Below the pieces are notes generated by a model. The model ran no database searches. It saw only the letters and a program-made list of their open reading frames with translations, and was not told the origin of the DNA. The translations under genes were made by a program, and so were the position numbers. Of a stretch of 64,000 nucleotides of DNA, positions 10,705-21,321 are shown piece after piece; position 1 is the first letter of the stretch; the number at the start of each line of letters is the position of its first letter. Source of the stretch: Cubamyces lactineus (Eukaryota > Basidiomycota > Agaricomycetes > Polyporales > Polyporaceae); contig JACDTU010000013.1 in NCBI GenBank assembly GCA_022376465.1, positions 306,501 through 370,500 of the forward strand, in the 5' to 3' direction.

Positions 10705-12250
10705 ATGCCAGGAGGACGAAGAAACCCCATACAAATGTCGCAAATTGTGGGCGCGATCCACCACGTAGCCAATCGAACCAGAGAGGAGGTGAAGGACGCC
10801 GCGGGCGCGTTCGGGGACGCGCAGCACGTCGAGCGGCACTTTGTCGACCTGACGTTTAAGTTCATTGGCGCGTCGGGCCTGCCAAAGATGGACGTTGTCG
10901 GGACCGCGGATCCGTACTTTGTTGCGAAGCTGGACGACCAACTGTCGTTTGTGTATGTTGTTCTCTGTATGCGGTCTCCTGAAGCGGCAACTGATCGGGA
11001 CATTCGTTTACCACAGATCAACTGTCAAGCCGAATACGCTGTCGCCTGTCTGGAACGAGTTATGGAAGGTGAAGAACGTCCCAAATACGGCGACGCTTAC
11101 CGTAGAAGTCCTCGACAAGGACAACGGGAACATCACCGACGACCACATCGGGAAGTTCACGACCTCCGTCTCGGCGGGTGCCAAGGAATGTGCGATCGAG
11201 AGCATGTCACTCCGCCGCAATCGGGGCACTTTCTGGTTGAATGTGGGTGCATTGCTATCATATGGACCTCTATGTGAAGTACTGAACCAAATCTAGATCG
11301 AATCAACGCCATCGACCGACGCCAAGGCGGAGCGGAGACAGTATGTCTTCGACGGACCCATCCGCTTCTCCCGCCATTTCTCTCCTACCGTCGGCCGTTT
11401 GACCAACTTGAATGATGCTCGTCTCTACTCGACGTGGAAGATATACATCAAGGGCGTCAAGATGTTCTTCGGGGACACCGTACAACACTGGAACAGGAAT
11501 TACAAGGCCGCACAGACCATCTTCCAAGGACCCACGTCGATCGCAGTGCGGTCGACCATTCAGGCCGGCCATCGCATGCTCTACGCACGCTCGACCACGA
11601 ACGGATTTGGAGTGATCAACGGCCCAGAGGACATATTTCGGCTCCTTCTCCACGGCAACGTTGGCGGAACAGAGTGTGCGGCACCTGGAAGCCCCTCTCC
11701 GTACGCACACAGGGTCAAGCCGGCCGTCTACACGTATATCATTGCAGTCGAAGACGACTCTTTCCGGTTCTCTGAGACCGGCGCCGCCTTCTTCGTCGAC
11801 TTCGCCTCCAAGCACGCCCTGCACGCCAACTGCGCCCCCGCCGTACGCTACTCGGGTGAGTTCCACCCGCGCCCCGAGGGCGGCTGGGAGAACTTCTCGG
11901 ACGACATCCCCGACGACCGCGTCCGCTGGGAGCTCGTCATCGACAACAACAGCGGCACGTACAGCCCGGACCCGCTCATGCTCCCTGACCTCCAGGAGCT
12001 GCTGCAGTACAACTTCCCCGGCTTCACCATCCATGCGCTCGACCGGAACGACCCCCGTCTGATTCATAGCCGCGAGTCGTGCAGGGCATACGCGCTCGAC
12101 AAGCGTGGCGTCCGCCAGGAGGACCTCCAGCCGCATATCCATACTGGCGAAGAGACCCTGTCGCATTCCGCGCTACTGCAGGGCAGCACTCCGGACGGTG
12201 GCCCGAGAGGGGTCGAGGGCACGGCTGTTGGCGAGCCAGTAGTGAATTGA
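10705..12250 (+). CDS. C2-domain protein; 3' end is shared with the tandem array
   Basis: 475-residue predicted protein. Exons: 10705-10952, 11017-11242, 11297-12250 (introns 64 and 54 nt). A C2 domain spans residues about 45-165: FIGASGLPKMDVVGTADPYF followed by the second-strand motif TVKPNTLSPVWNELW and the loop VLDKDNGNITDDHIGKF; Asp residues suited to calcium binding are present in both loops, so calcium-dependent phospholipid binding is likely. The C-terminal two-thirds is a conserved-looking basidiomycete extension of unknown function (VRSTIQAGHRMLYARSTTN, DFASKHALHANCAPAVRYSG). From position 11,885 to the stop the DNA is identical to the start of each array unit, whereas just upstream it is only similar. 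The frame stays open across this junction. An alternative start is the ATG at 10,735. Confidence 0.8.
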
Positions 12251-12399
12251 TCCAAGGGAGTCGTGCATAAACTTATTTGACTTACTATGTACCGCGAAAC
12301 CTGTACGCTGATTGCAGACAATATACCCAGAGCTCTGCTTGCTTCCTGCCAATATCTGTCCCGCGGCAGACACGCTGCGAGACCGTAGTGTGTCTTGTA

Positions 12400-12405
12400 A
12401 ATAAA
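12400..12405 (+). other. Possible polyadenylation signal AATAAA
   Basis: AATAAA 150 bp after the C2 stop codon, in the context GTAAATAAAC. It is repeated in every unit. Confidence 0.35.
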
Positions 12406-12649
12406 CTCATTGACTCACTGTACGTATGCGGAGACCTGTACGACGCGATTTCGGAACAATATCCTCTTCTACCACTCTTCTGCGATCGGCTATTGCTCAA
12501 GGAATCTGACGCCGCTAGCGGCGCCCGAGAAAAGTCCAGTCTGCATTCACAGCACGGAAAACATACACATGGAATATCGAGGCCAAAGCAAGGGTATGGG
12601 CAGATCCGACGACTATGACAACATGTAATGCTACAGAACATGCGCGCAT

Positions 12650-12671
12650 GGGGGGGTGGTGGTGGTGGTGT
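12650..12671 (+). repeat. G-run plus (TGG)n microsatellite
   Basis: Seven G followed by five TGG-type triplets. The other three copies have six G at the equivalent place, the only length difference between units 1 and 3. Confidence 0.8.
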
Positions 12672-12786
12672 TAGTATTGTACACTGTTGCCTTCCAGCCT
12701 GCAGGGGAGAAATCAGCCACATCGCACCGCATCCGCATCTAGGGGGCCGCACTGACCATTTTGCTCTCGACAAACAGGCGGGGGAG

Positions 12787-14628
12787 TCACTCCTCCATGT
12801 CGCTGTCCATATCGACATCGCCGTCCCCGTCTTCACTCCCACTCCCACTCCCACTCCCACCCGACGACGCACAGAGCTCGTTCGCAGAGACGGACAGCTG
12901 CAGACACGACCGCTTCCGCTGCAGCGGACTCGGCGGCGGTTTGCTCTCGAGCGCACGATTCCGGTCCCGGCGCCTGAGCACCATGTGCGCGACGAGGTGC
13001 GCGACGCTCCGCGTCCACGCCTTCCCTCCCCCGCCCATCATGACCGAGGGGAAGCCCTCGATCGGAGAGATCGGAGTCTGCATCTTGAGGTCGAGCAGCG
13101 CCCCGATCTCCTTGCTCCGCTGCTTCTGCAGCTTGCGTATCCGCCGCGCCTCCGCACGCATCTCCATCGCCGCGTGAAGCTCGCGCTTCCGCGCCCGCTT
13201 CTCCGCCGCGTCCAGCTCTGCGTCCACGGCCATCGCGGACGTCGAGTCGTGCGTGGGCGGTAGCAGGGCGCTCGCGGCGGCAGTAACGCGCTCGTTGAGC
13301 TCCGCTTCGGCGAGCCGCGCCGCGCGTTCCTGCTGCAGTGCGGACTTCCGAAGCGCTCGGAGCTGCAGAAACTCGTCCACCTCCAGGTTCGTGCTCGCCG
13401 GGTCGAGCTGGATGTCCAGAAATTGCAGGTCGTCTTCATCCGGAGACGGCGAGCGCGCGAGTGGCGGGTCAATCGAGACTGGCTGCAGGAACAGCCCGAG
13501 TCCCGCATGTTCCGCCGGAGGAGGCGCGCCGCCGAGGAGGGCGGGCGAGATCGTGTCCACCGGGGCGGGTTGCTGGATCGGAAAAGGTTGCATGTCGTCG
13601 TCCTCGAGCTCCGGGAGTGCGCGATGTGGCGAGTGCGGCGAGCTAGGCGGTTCAGAAAGGTCTTCCATGTCGTAGTCCGGCAGAGAGAGGAACGCGCCAT
13701 GGGGTGAGTGCGGCGCTGGCGTCGGACAAAGGTCTCCGTGAGGAGGAATCGTTTCGTGAAGGTCGTTTAATGGTCGTTGACGTGGGGAGGACAAGGGCTG
13801 GAGCGGTGCACCATCCTCGTCCTCCGAAGGCATAACAGTATCGGAGTAATCGGCATCCAAATCGGCATCCGATGGTGGATGCAGAGACAGAGAGTGAAAG
13901 GGTGAAAAGAAGGGGTGGTGTCGCTCCTCCGGCAAGTACGCAGGCTGAGATCCTGGCAGATGTCCGCCGGGTTCCTCCCCGTACCACTGGTGGCCTCGAT
14001 GGTAGGGTATATCAAGCGGGGATATCGATGATAGCTCCTGGTGCTCTTGCTGCGATACCGGATTCGTAGGCAGTAATCCAAGCGAATATGAGAAGCCGGG
14101 AGCATCGAGAGAATGAACAGCCGGCTTCGGGGAAGGTGGCGCAGAAATCCCGCCGACCAAAGTGCTGCTCGGGCTGTGACCCCAGCTCATATCAGAGTGG
14201 AAAGCCCAGCTGCCCGGTTGAGCATCTGGATTGAGAAACAGAGGGTCATGCACACCGCTACTCGAGGAACCGTGGTGCAGTGGCGGCAGATCATCCAAGG
14301 GAAGACCGTCGCTGATGCTGAGCGGCGAGTGTATACTCCATACCGACGTCGGCTCGATCATGGCTCGATCGTCATGAGAGCCCTCGAGCTTTCGGTCGTC
14401 GTCCAAACCTTCCTGCGATCCAAACTCTTCGAAACCAGAGTCGTCACGTACCGGCGGGAACGGTGGCGCAGGAATGCCGCCATCCTCTGGACCTTCTCCG
14501 TATCTCCAGGACTCGACGCCGCGTTCCGCACGATTTGTGCAATCTTCCGCAGGCAGCTCCTTCGCTTCTACAAGCACCGTCGGGGGCGGCGAAAGCGGTG
14601 CGATATGTCGAGCGCCATCGTGTGACAT
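12787..14628 (-). CDS. Acidic, proline/serine-rich hypothetical protein, copy 1
   Basis: Single-exon frame of 613 residues from the first in-frame ATG (MSHDGARH) to the stop. No recognised catalytic domain. The N-terminal two-thirds is disordered, rich in Pro, Ser, Asp and His (LSISDGLPLDDLPPLHHG). Residues near 410-510 form a charged helix (LQLRALRKSALQQERAARL). A basic stretch (EKRARKRELHAAMEMRAEAR) is followed by an acidic Gly-Ser repeat tail (GSGSGSGSEDGDGDVDMDSD), encoded by an ACTCCC hexanucleotide repeat at 12,835-12,858. Composition suggests a nuclear or regulatory protein, but this is inference. The frame is open upstream to about 14,999 without an ATG; in copy 4 a 2-bp difference joins an upstream ATG. 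The gene is convergent with the C2 gene. Confidence 0.6.
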   Translation of the reverse strand: MSHDGARHIAPLSPPPTVLVEAKELPAEDCTNRAERGVESWRYGEGPEDGGIPAPPFPPVRDDSGFEEFGSQEGLDDDRKLEGSHDDRAMIEPTSVWSIHSPLSISDGLPLDDLPPLHHGSSSSGVHDPLFLNPDAQPGSWAFHSDMSWGHSPSSTLVGGISAPPSPKPAVHSLDAPGFSYSLGLLPTNPVSQQEHQELSSISPLDIPYHRGHQWYGEEPGGHLPGSQPAYLPEERHHPFFSPFHSLSLHPPSDADLDADYSDTVMPSEDEDGAPLQPLSSPRQRPLNDLHETIPPHGDLCPTPAPHSPHGAFLSLPDYDMEDLSEPPSSPHSPHRALPELEDDDMQPFPIQQPAPVDTISPALLGGAPPPAEHAGLGLFLQPVSIDPPLARSPSPDEDDLQFLDIQLDPASTNLEVDEFLQLRALRKSALQQERAARLAEAELNERVTAAASALLPPTHDSTSAMAVDAELDAAEKRARKRELHAAMEMRAEARRIRKLQKQRSKEIGALLDLKMQTPISPIEGFPSVMMGGGGKAWTRSVAHLVAHMVLRRRDRNRALESKPPPSPLQRKRSCLQLSVSANELCASSGGSGSGSGSEDGDGDVDMDSDMEE

Positions 14629-15269
14629 GTTCTCATCGACGATCACCCCGCGATTGAGCCAGTCGCGCTGTCGTTCTGGCGGCTCTCCAGGTACGTCCGG
14701 TAGTGGAACAGTGGATGAGAGTGCCGCGTCGGTGAGCGGAGGTGATGGATAGACTTGATGAGCGCGTCGAGGAGGATCGCACGGCGGCGTTGACTTTGCA
14801 CGGACGTCGGGAGCCAGGGACGGGTCTCGGCAGCAACTTGACGCTATATAGGTGCTTGTGGCGAGCTTGCATGGGCGCGGCGGGGGTTGCCACGGTTGGA
14901 GGAGGTCGGTAGGTGCGGGTGGGAATACGTCGGGTCGCCGGGCGCTGGAACAACAAAACTGGTCGTCAGAGGGCTCAGTCTGCCCCGCACGTAGTCATGA
15001 TGATGGCGTCGTATGTTGCCGTCGCTGGGGAGTAGAAGGAAGATAATTAGTACGCTTTGTCACCATCTTTCTAGCTGGCCAGTTCGCCCGGTGGTGACGA
15101 TGGAGCGTTGGGCCTACTCACTGAATTGAAGTACAGCCTCTCACAATGCCATGGTACGGTGCGAACGATGTTATAGCCAGCAGAGAGTTGGAGTGGTAGG
15201 AGCGAACGAGAGCTCGCTGGGCGTTGGTTCCGCGTGTTGCATGATTGCTCAAGCCAGGCGCTGCATGAG
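14629..15269. other. Upstream region of the acidic-protein gene, unit 1
   Basis: The first 370 bp keep the minus-strand frame open without an ATG, as if coding in an earlier form. The rest is probably promoter. The match in unit 4 (51,943-52,590) is 1-2% diverged. Also at 27,069-27,708 and 39,502-40,142. Confidence 0.4.
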
Positions 15270-15463
15270 GGAGACGGTGACGTTCCCGACGTTGTTCGCC
15301 TTCCATGACTCGTTGCAGACAGTGTTCGGCTTGACAGTCGATCTGTCGTCTACGAATGTCCCGATCAGCTGCCGCCCCAAGAGACTGCACACAGACGACC
15401 GTCGGTCGTCCGGCTTCGCACCAAAGGACGGATCCGCGGTCCTGGCAGGCCCGACGCGCCAAT
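15270..15463 (-). pseudogene. Inverted decayed fragment of the C2 gene, unit 1
   Basis: Read on the minus strand, 15,463-15,270 resembles the C2 gene from the ATTGGCGCGTCGGG codons (near 10,863) through its first intron to about 11,100. It lacks about 13 bp around the calcium-loop codons and a few more around the second exon, so no C2 frame survives. The intron-derived part (GGCAACTGATCGGGACATTC in the gene) is kept, so the duplication was at DNA level, not through mRNA. Confidence 0.75.
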
Positions 15464-18389
15464 CGTCTTGTCTAGTCTTCCACCGCTTTCGTGAGTAACG
15501 TTGGAGGCAGAGAGCGCAGAGCGCTGTGGCGGGCATCGTTGGGTGCATGTCCACCGAGGCGATTTCCGTGGCAAAGCCATTCAAATGGCCGTTCAGACAG
15601 TTCTCCGGCACGCTGTGTAGAGGTGAGGTGGACGAAGGCGCCGCGTTCGCTGGTGGTGGACAGGCAGAGTCCAGGGTGCTCTGCGTGCCATTCGCGCCTT
15701 CAGCCTTCAACGATTCCACCCAAACTCCGCGATTCTGCCCACAGGCGCTCGTCGACCCTCTTTTGGTAGGCGTCCTCGATAGACTAGCACTGCGTTCTCG
15801 AGCCATGTTCCTAGTTCTTGCCCACCACTCACGCCCAAACTCCGTCCTTTCGCGTTCTCCTCTGCTGCACATGAATTCGCTCGTCTAGATGACTCACTGA
15901 ACGTGGCTTCCGTCTATCTACGCGAGAACGCTCGTCAGGCTACTTATGGGCCTCTGGCGACCGTTCGGATGTCCTACGCAGCGGCCAGCCAGCCTGGAGA
16001 CATCTCAAGCCCAAGCCCAAGTCAAACGTATCTGCAACGCTCAGGTGAGTGTCTGGTCGCTTATGAACGGATTGAAACAGTGTACTCACTTGCATTTGCA
16101 GTCCTCTAGATCCCCTCAACATCGAATGCCGATGGTCGCCGAGCACTCCGCCATCTGTCGGGTGCTCATCCTCGCCGTCAACCTCGACGGTCCTTTGTCA
16201 CACGCCCAGCTTTCAACCGTCGAGTCTGGACGTCGCGTGCAGCAGCCCTACCGAGGCCATCACACCGAGCGGAGTCCGTAGATGCCTAGAGTCGACTCCT
16301 CCTGCCCACGTCGCGATCCTCTCAATTGCACAGCCTGGCGTCTCCCTTACTGCTGGCGTCCCACGCTGCGCAGCTGTGCACAGCGCCCTTTCCTCACCCA
16401 CGGGCTCTCTACGCATCCATATGTACAAACGACCGTCCACCGTCTCGTAAATACGCCCACGCCCTTTCGCGCACTCGCCAAGGTCAGACACGTCCTGGCC
16501 GGTTCTCAAAACACCCGCGGCGGTTCTACGCTGGGAACTCGTACACGCCTAACGTCCCGGCGACAAGCCACCGTGGATTCCTCGACTGGTTCCGGGTGTG
16601 TAACATACCGGCGGTGCAACGTACACCAGAAATCCGCATCTGCAACCTACAGGTAAGTCCGCCGTTGCGTCTCAACTCACGCTACGTATAGCTTTGCTTA
16701 CCTATGCATCGTGTATCAACAGGACTACGTCCCACCGCCTCGCTGAACATCGACGTCGACATCGACACCAGCGACGTGCACGGACGGTCATACCATACGC
16801 GGCGGTTCAGAGGCAGGAAGACATGAGCATTGCGGACGAGAGGAAGGGAACGCACTCCACCGCCAGAGGATGTTGCGCATCCTCACCGCTGCAAGATCCT
16901 CTCCCTTTTATCCTCTCTCAGGAGTTCGCGCACGGGCCCTGCGGAGACGTTTCCGGTATTAGCGTGTGAGATACACGTTCTGGAGCTGCGCAAGGTACGT
17001 CTCCAGCGGCTGTTCCTCTCCGCGTACCATGCCGTTACCGCGCGCACTTGATGGGTAGCGATATTGTGACGCGACGCGACGGGCCCTCTGTCGTCTCCAC
17101 GTTCCGTGTGCCCATTGCTTATGCTCTCGTGCGTGCTATCGCCGTCAAGTGCTGGTCGCTAATCCGTATCTGCAGCGTCCACCGGACGGAGGTCGTCAGG
17201 TGCTCCAGAAACGATATCCTTGCATTCCACCATCGCAAAGGCCGCTTACAGGCAGGATACCAGCGCAACTCTTTTCGCAAGCAAATCACTTGCAGCGGCG
17301 ACCTGTCATCGCCCCGGATCTGACCACCCTCCCCTGACACGCGCGATGGGGTCCGAGGTCGACGTCCTCGTCTCCCATCTCTCGTATCTCGCCACGACCC
17401 TGACGCCCCACGCTGCATTGTGTGTGAAGCCCCAAACGAATGTCGGATCCCGTGGTTCCTTCGCGACGAGCGGCGGAATGCCTTGACAGCACCGCCCGCG
17501 TATTCGACCGATCTACAGCAGCGGTCATACAAAGCTCAAGCATCGTTACGACGTGATCGGTGAGCACATATCAGGATCTTCGATACGCGCTGCATGCTAA
17601 CGTACATTTCCGGTGCATGCTCATGCAGGTAGACGATCACAATGCATCGGCACGTCTCGTCGCTCCCGCCATTCTGCATGGCGGACATGTCCAGACTCGC
17701 TAGAACATCTCCGGACGACCCTGGACTTGTACCGCTAGCGCAAAACCACCGTAACGGGGTCCCCAGACGTGCGACGGAGACGGACTGTGGACGGGCACTC
17801 CACCAGGTCGGTACGAATCAAATGGCCAAGTAGCGGCGAACCACTCAAATCACGTCAACCGGCCGGGGGCAGTGTTGTCTCGCCGTCTTGAACCTACACG
17901 ACGCTATCGCCGCCGAGATAGGACGGGTGAGTATGACAACGTCGTGGACACTCAGGGGGTCAAGGACACGTCACGCGAATGTGCGCCAGGGCTCTCCCAA
18001 CGCTCCGTGGAGACGTCGCGAGGTTTGTTCGTCCTCGCGCAAGTGCCGCGCGGGCGTCGCGCATGCGTCGCGCGGGCGCGCGAGCAATGAACACCCACAG
18101 CAGGTTGGAAGGAAGGACGTGTGGCCCCCCTGGGACGTTCAAAAACGGGCCGAGCGTGGGGGACACATACGTTTCGATGTCTCGCAAGTGTGTGCCAGCC
18201 CGGCGGACGCCTAGACAGGCCTCGAGTAAGTCGATACGGAGTCACGGAAGCGGCACCGAAATGTACTAACCACTTATCCATCAGAACGCCCATCTCTTGC
18301 CAGGGCCGTTTACAACGATAGCTGTTCGCAGATCTCGGCTGCGAAGAACAGGTGAGTACTTTGACGGAGTGTCAGGTGCTGCGTGCGAT

Positions 18390-18530
18390 GCGCGCGCGGG
18401 TGCGCGACGTCGCGCGAAGAGTGTGCCGATGTGTTCTGCGTGTCGCGCGATGTGCGCGAAGATGTCGCGAGGGCGCGCGACGATTTCGCGAGGGTGCGCG
18501 AGGGTGCGCGAAGACGCGCGAAAATGCTCG
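18390..18530 (+). repeat. Degenerate TGCGCGA-type short tandem repeats
   Basis: Dense, imperfect repetition of (G)TGCGCGA, TCGCGCGA and GCGCGAAG words over about 140 bp, with a weaker relative at about 17,999-18,090. Present in units 1-3 (30,815-30,955 and 43,263-43,403 approximately). Confidence 0.6.
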
Positions 18531-18995
18531 AGGACGTCAGTCTCGCTTCTGCTGTCAAGGCCGTGTGCCTATGCTCGAATGTCTGGTCTGTGAAGGAGAG
18601 GTGAATCCCGGGTGCCGCACATGCGAAGTGGCCGTGCAGAGTTCGCGAGGGAGCTGAGTAGCCTGTGTACCCCTGAGAACACTGTGCGTACCCCGCAACC
18701 TATAGCAATATGTTCGTCGAGCATTGCATGAAACATCGAGATTAGCCCACTCATGGAAGCCGCAGTACGAGCCTGTGCATCTAACGGTACGTGCAGATAT
18801 ACAAGACTGTTCTTGCATCCAAAGTCGACGCGAGGGACGACATGCGAACAGCGTGCGGAACGTCGTACGGGACGCGCGCGCACGATGCGCGATGCGCTCC
18901 AACTTCTGTACGTGCTCGAAATCGACATGGATTCTTCGCACGAATCGTCCGGTGCGTGATCTGGTGGGTGTCCAACGTCATAGATGGAGACTCAT

Positions 18996-19335
18996 AGCGT
19001 CCTCGAAACCCCAGTCCTCGCTCTTCGAGACGGGAAACCCAAACAATCCAGAGCTGGTGAGCAAGCGGCTTGCCCTTCTATCACATCTCACTGTCCACTG
19101 CAGTCGCTGACAACGTCTCACCTCTAGTAGTTATACCAACGAGAAATACACGGTCCCACATTCTGCCCGTCCTGGAGAGAAATCTAGTCATGAATCCGTC
19201 GCGCGAATCGCGCGGCGCATGTTCTACTCAAGTTGTAACGTCGCAGAGATTGAACTCGAAGCGTCCTCGAGACGTCCAGTCTCTGCTCTTCCGGATGGGA
19301 AACCCAAACAAACCAGAGCTGGTGAGCAGCTGGCC
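18996..19335 (+). repeat. Imperfect direct duplication of an exon-like segment
   Basis: 18,996-19,074 and 19,260-19,335 share GCGTCCTCGA, GGGAAACCCAAACAA and CCAGAGCTGGTGAGCA. Each copy ends in a GTGAGC donor-like word and is followed by an acceptor-like CTCTAG (19,128 and 19,378), so an exon with its intron seems duplicated. Repeated in units 2 and 3. Confidence 0.6.
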
Positions 19336-19770
19336 GGCTCGCTATCGGGTCTATTCGCTGACTACGCCTCATCTCTAGTTCTGTGCGACGAGCGACGTGC
19401 GCATCCACGTCCTGATCATCACGCCCGGACAGAGGCCTCATCCGCCATTCCTCTTTGCCATCCTCCCCGCCAATGCCACAGGCTGTCGACGGGCGGTCAA
19501 GCACCCAGGCTGGGATGACATCAAGTTCAGACTTGGCCTCGGATCGGAGTGCACTGAGACTGAGTCAGTGACCTGTGGCACGCGCAGCGGTAGGCGAGTC
19601 GAGTCTCTTACAGTGCTCCATTCGCGCTTCACATCTGCTAACCGAACATCTGTATTCCAGGATTAGCCTGGACATGCGCGCAATGGTAGCGGCTCAGTAG
19701 CGATGTATCCGTCTCTCGCCATGTCAACAGCCCCGTTTGTCTTTGCTGGACGTTCGTGTCGTGCCAGACA

Positions 19771-19788
19771 GCGCGCGCGTGCGCGCGC
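19771..19788. repeat. Alternating GC tract (Z-DNA-prone)
   Basis: GCGCGCGCGTGCGCGCGC, nearly strict purine-pyrimidine alternation. Also in units 2 (about 32,194) and 3 (about 44,644). Confidence 0.7.
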
Positions 19789-20561
19789 ATAGTCGGATTC
19801 GTGGACGAATGCCAGTCACGATCGACGGTGGCGAGAGGGCCTGGGGCTTTTGCGACACTCGCAATTCCTCCGCTCTCGTCTAAGCGAGCACCGTTCTCGC
19901 TCGCGCTGCGCCCTATCGAGCCAAATTGCTTCACGGCTCCCGTGAATACAAGGGGAACGATCTCGACTTGAACACGGCGCAACGGCGTCGGATGTCATAC
20001 TGTGAAGGCTCCACGGAAGGCCAAGGCCAACGGACGGTGCAGAGTTTGAGAGCATCGCAACCCGTGCCATGCGTCCTCCGCGCGCGAGAAACGACCATGA
20101 CTCGAGCGAAGGGCACAGACGCGGGACAACGGCGAGCAGGTTCGTTTCCATCTGGATCCGAGTGTGCGAAGCGAGAGGGCACAGTGCTAATTTGTGGCAT
20201 GATCGGAGCAGGTTCAACGTCCCTGCGGCAAGACTCTACAAACCCTCGATGCACCGGCAATGGCACTGTTCATGCCGAGTGTGTACCACTGCTTGTGCAG
20301 GATTCCAAGTCGCCTGCGCAGCGGCGAGCCCGCGCGTCGACTTTCAGGTACTGAATAGCAACTCCGAAGTGGTACGTACGTGCACGTTCGCCAGAACATT
20401 CGCCCCCTTCAACGGCTCATGTACTCTGTCCTGCGACACTTCCTCGTCCGTCCCTCTTTGCCCCCATCGGCACCTTCCTCCTACGCTTCTGTCTTCTGTT
20501 CTGCTTCAGCAGCGTGTCGCTCTGTCCTTGTCCCACCGTCCTCTCGTTCAAACTCCTCACG

Positions 20562-21321
20562 ATGCCACGCGCGAGCCATCTTCGGGATGCAATGGGAGAA
20601 GGCTATGCCACCCGCGCTGGACGCGAACGAGGCACGCTCCGAGCTGTCCTGTCGGACGGGCTAGGTGAGTGTTCTATGCGCAATACGTCTAAACATGAGT
20701 ACTCACCCGCAACGCACAGTCGCCTTCACCGGGGACCCTCGCGCGACCATGCGGTGGACTGTCGACCGCTTCTGCAACGACGTCTTCCTCCGATATCCCG
20801 CAAAGCTCGTCGGTTGGCCGCCTCGCATCCCCTTCGCCAACCTCAGCAGCCTCTCCATGCCGACCTCGACCGTGAACACGCTTCTCCGTCTATGGGAGAA
20901 GGGTATCCTGCGCTGGGAGGCACCGACGTCGGACGAGCTTGCAGCGGCGAAAGAAGATGCAAAGAACGCTGCGCCGAGCCCGCTCATCCCGGACAGGACG
21001 GTCAGGTGCGGTCGGAACGACATTGGCAAGCGGCGGAAGCGTCCGACCGTCGATTCTGTCAGGTTTCCACCGCGCTATACCCGGGACGGTCCGAAGAGTC
21101 TGCGTCGAACCGAGGACGAGTCTGAGGACGAGATCGAGGACGAGGTCAGTGTGCGCGCGTCAGGCAGAGCGGGCCAGTGCTCGAGCGCGAGCTTGGACTC
21201 GATGTCACGGTACGACAATGATGAGATCGAGGATGCGGATTCTGTATGGGGTACGAGCTCGCGGCGGCGACCGCTCAGCGGCATGTTGGAGGAGGATCCT
21301 ATAGACTACTTCACCGATTGA
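20562..21321 (+). CDS. Hypothetical protein (YPAKLVGWPP family), copy 1
   Basis: 234-residue prediction with exons 20562-20664 and 20720-21321 (55-nt intron, GTGAGT...CACAG) that keeps the frame as DGL-V-AFTGDP. The N-terminal half looks folded (MRWTVDRFCNDVFLRYPAKL, then VGWPPRIPFANLS and LLRLWEKGILRW). The C-terminal half is basic then acidic (GKRRKRPTVD, EDESEDEIEDE), compatible with a nuclear protein. I believe similar segments occur in hypothetical proteins of wood-decay fungi, but that is from memory and not checked. Upstream exons are possible, because the sequence before 20,562 has donor/acceptor-like words. No function assigned. Confidence 0.55.

Larger units (their letters stand above)
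12251..12786. other. Tail-to-tail spacer, unit 1
   Basis: About 535 bp between the convergent C2 and acidic-protein genes. It contains AATAAA at 12,400-12,405, a plausible polyadenylation signal for the C2 transcript, and a G-run followed by a TGG microsatellite at 12,650-12,671. Recurs at 24,693-25,227, 37,125-37,659 and 49,566-50,100. Confidence 0.55.
15464..20561. other. About 5.1 kb with splice-like signals but no intact gene, unit 1
   Basis: No ORF that I can assign. Several perfect-looking intron signatures occur on the plus strand, for example donor GTAAGT at 18,227 with TACTAAC and a CAG acceptor near 18,285, GTGAGTGT to TTTGCAG near 16,047-16,100, and GTGAGCAC to CATGCAG near 17,560-17,630. 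The inferred exons between them carry stop codons in all frames that I tried. It may be a decayed multi-exon gene or genes. Sub-features are an exon-intron duplication at 18,996-19,335, a GCGCGA-rich stretch at 18,390-18,530 and an alternating GC tract at 19,771-19,788. Equivalents: 27,903-32,987 and 40,337-45,434. Confidence 0.5.

Noticed and set aside
12628..13707. Plus-strand Arg-rich ORFs opposite the acidic-protein gene (repeated in every unit)
   Set aside because: Antisense shadows of an uninterrupted 613-737-residue frame; composition is just the complement of Asp/Glu/Pro codons.
19380..19560. Resemblance of a translated segment (FLFAILPANAT...VKHPGWDDIK) to an Argonaute MID domain
   Set aside because: Only a few residues match, and neither PAZ upstream nor PIWI downstream can be found in the unit.
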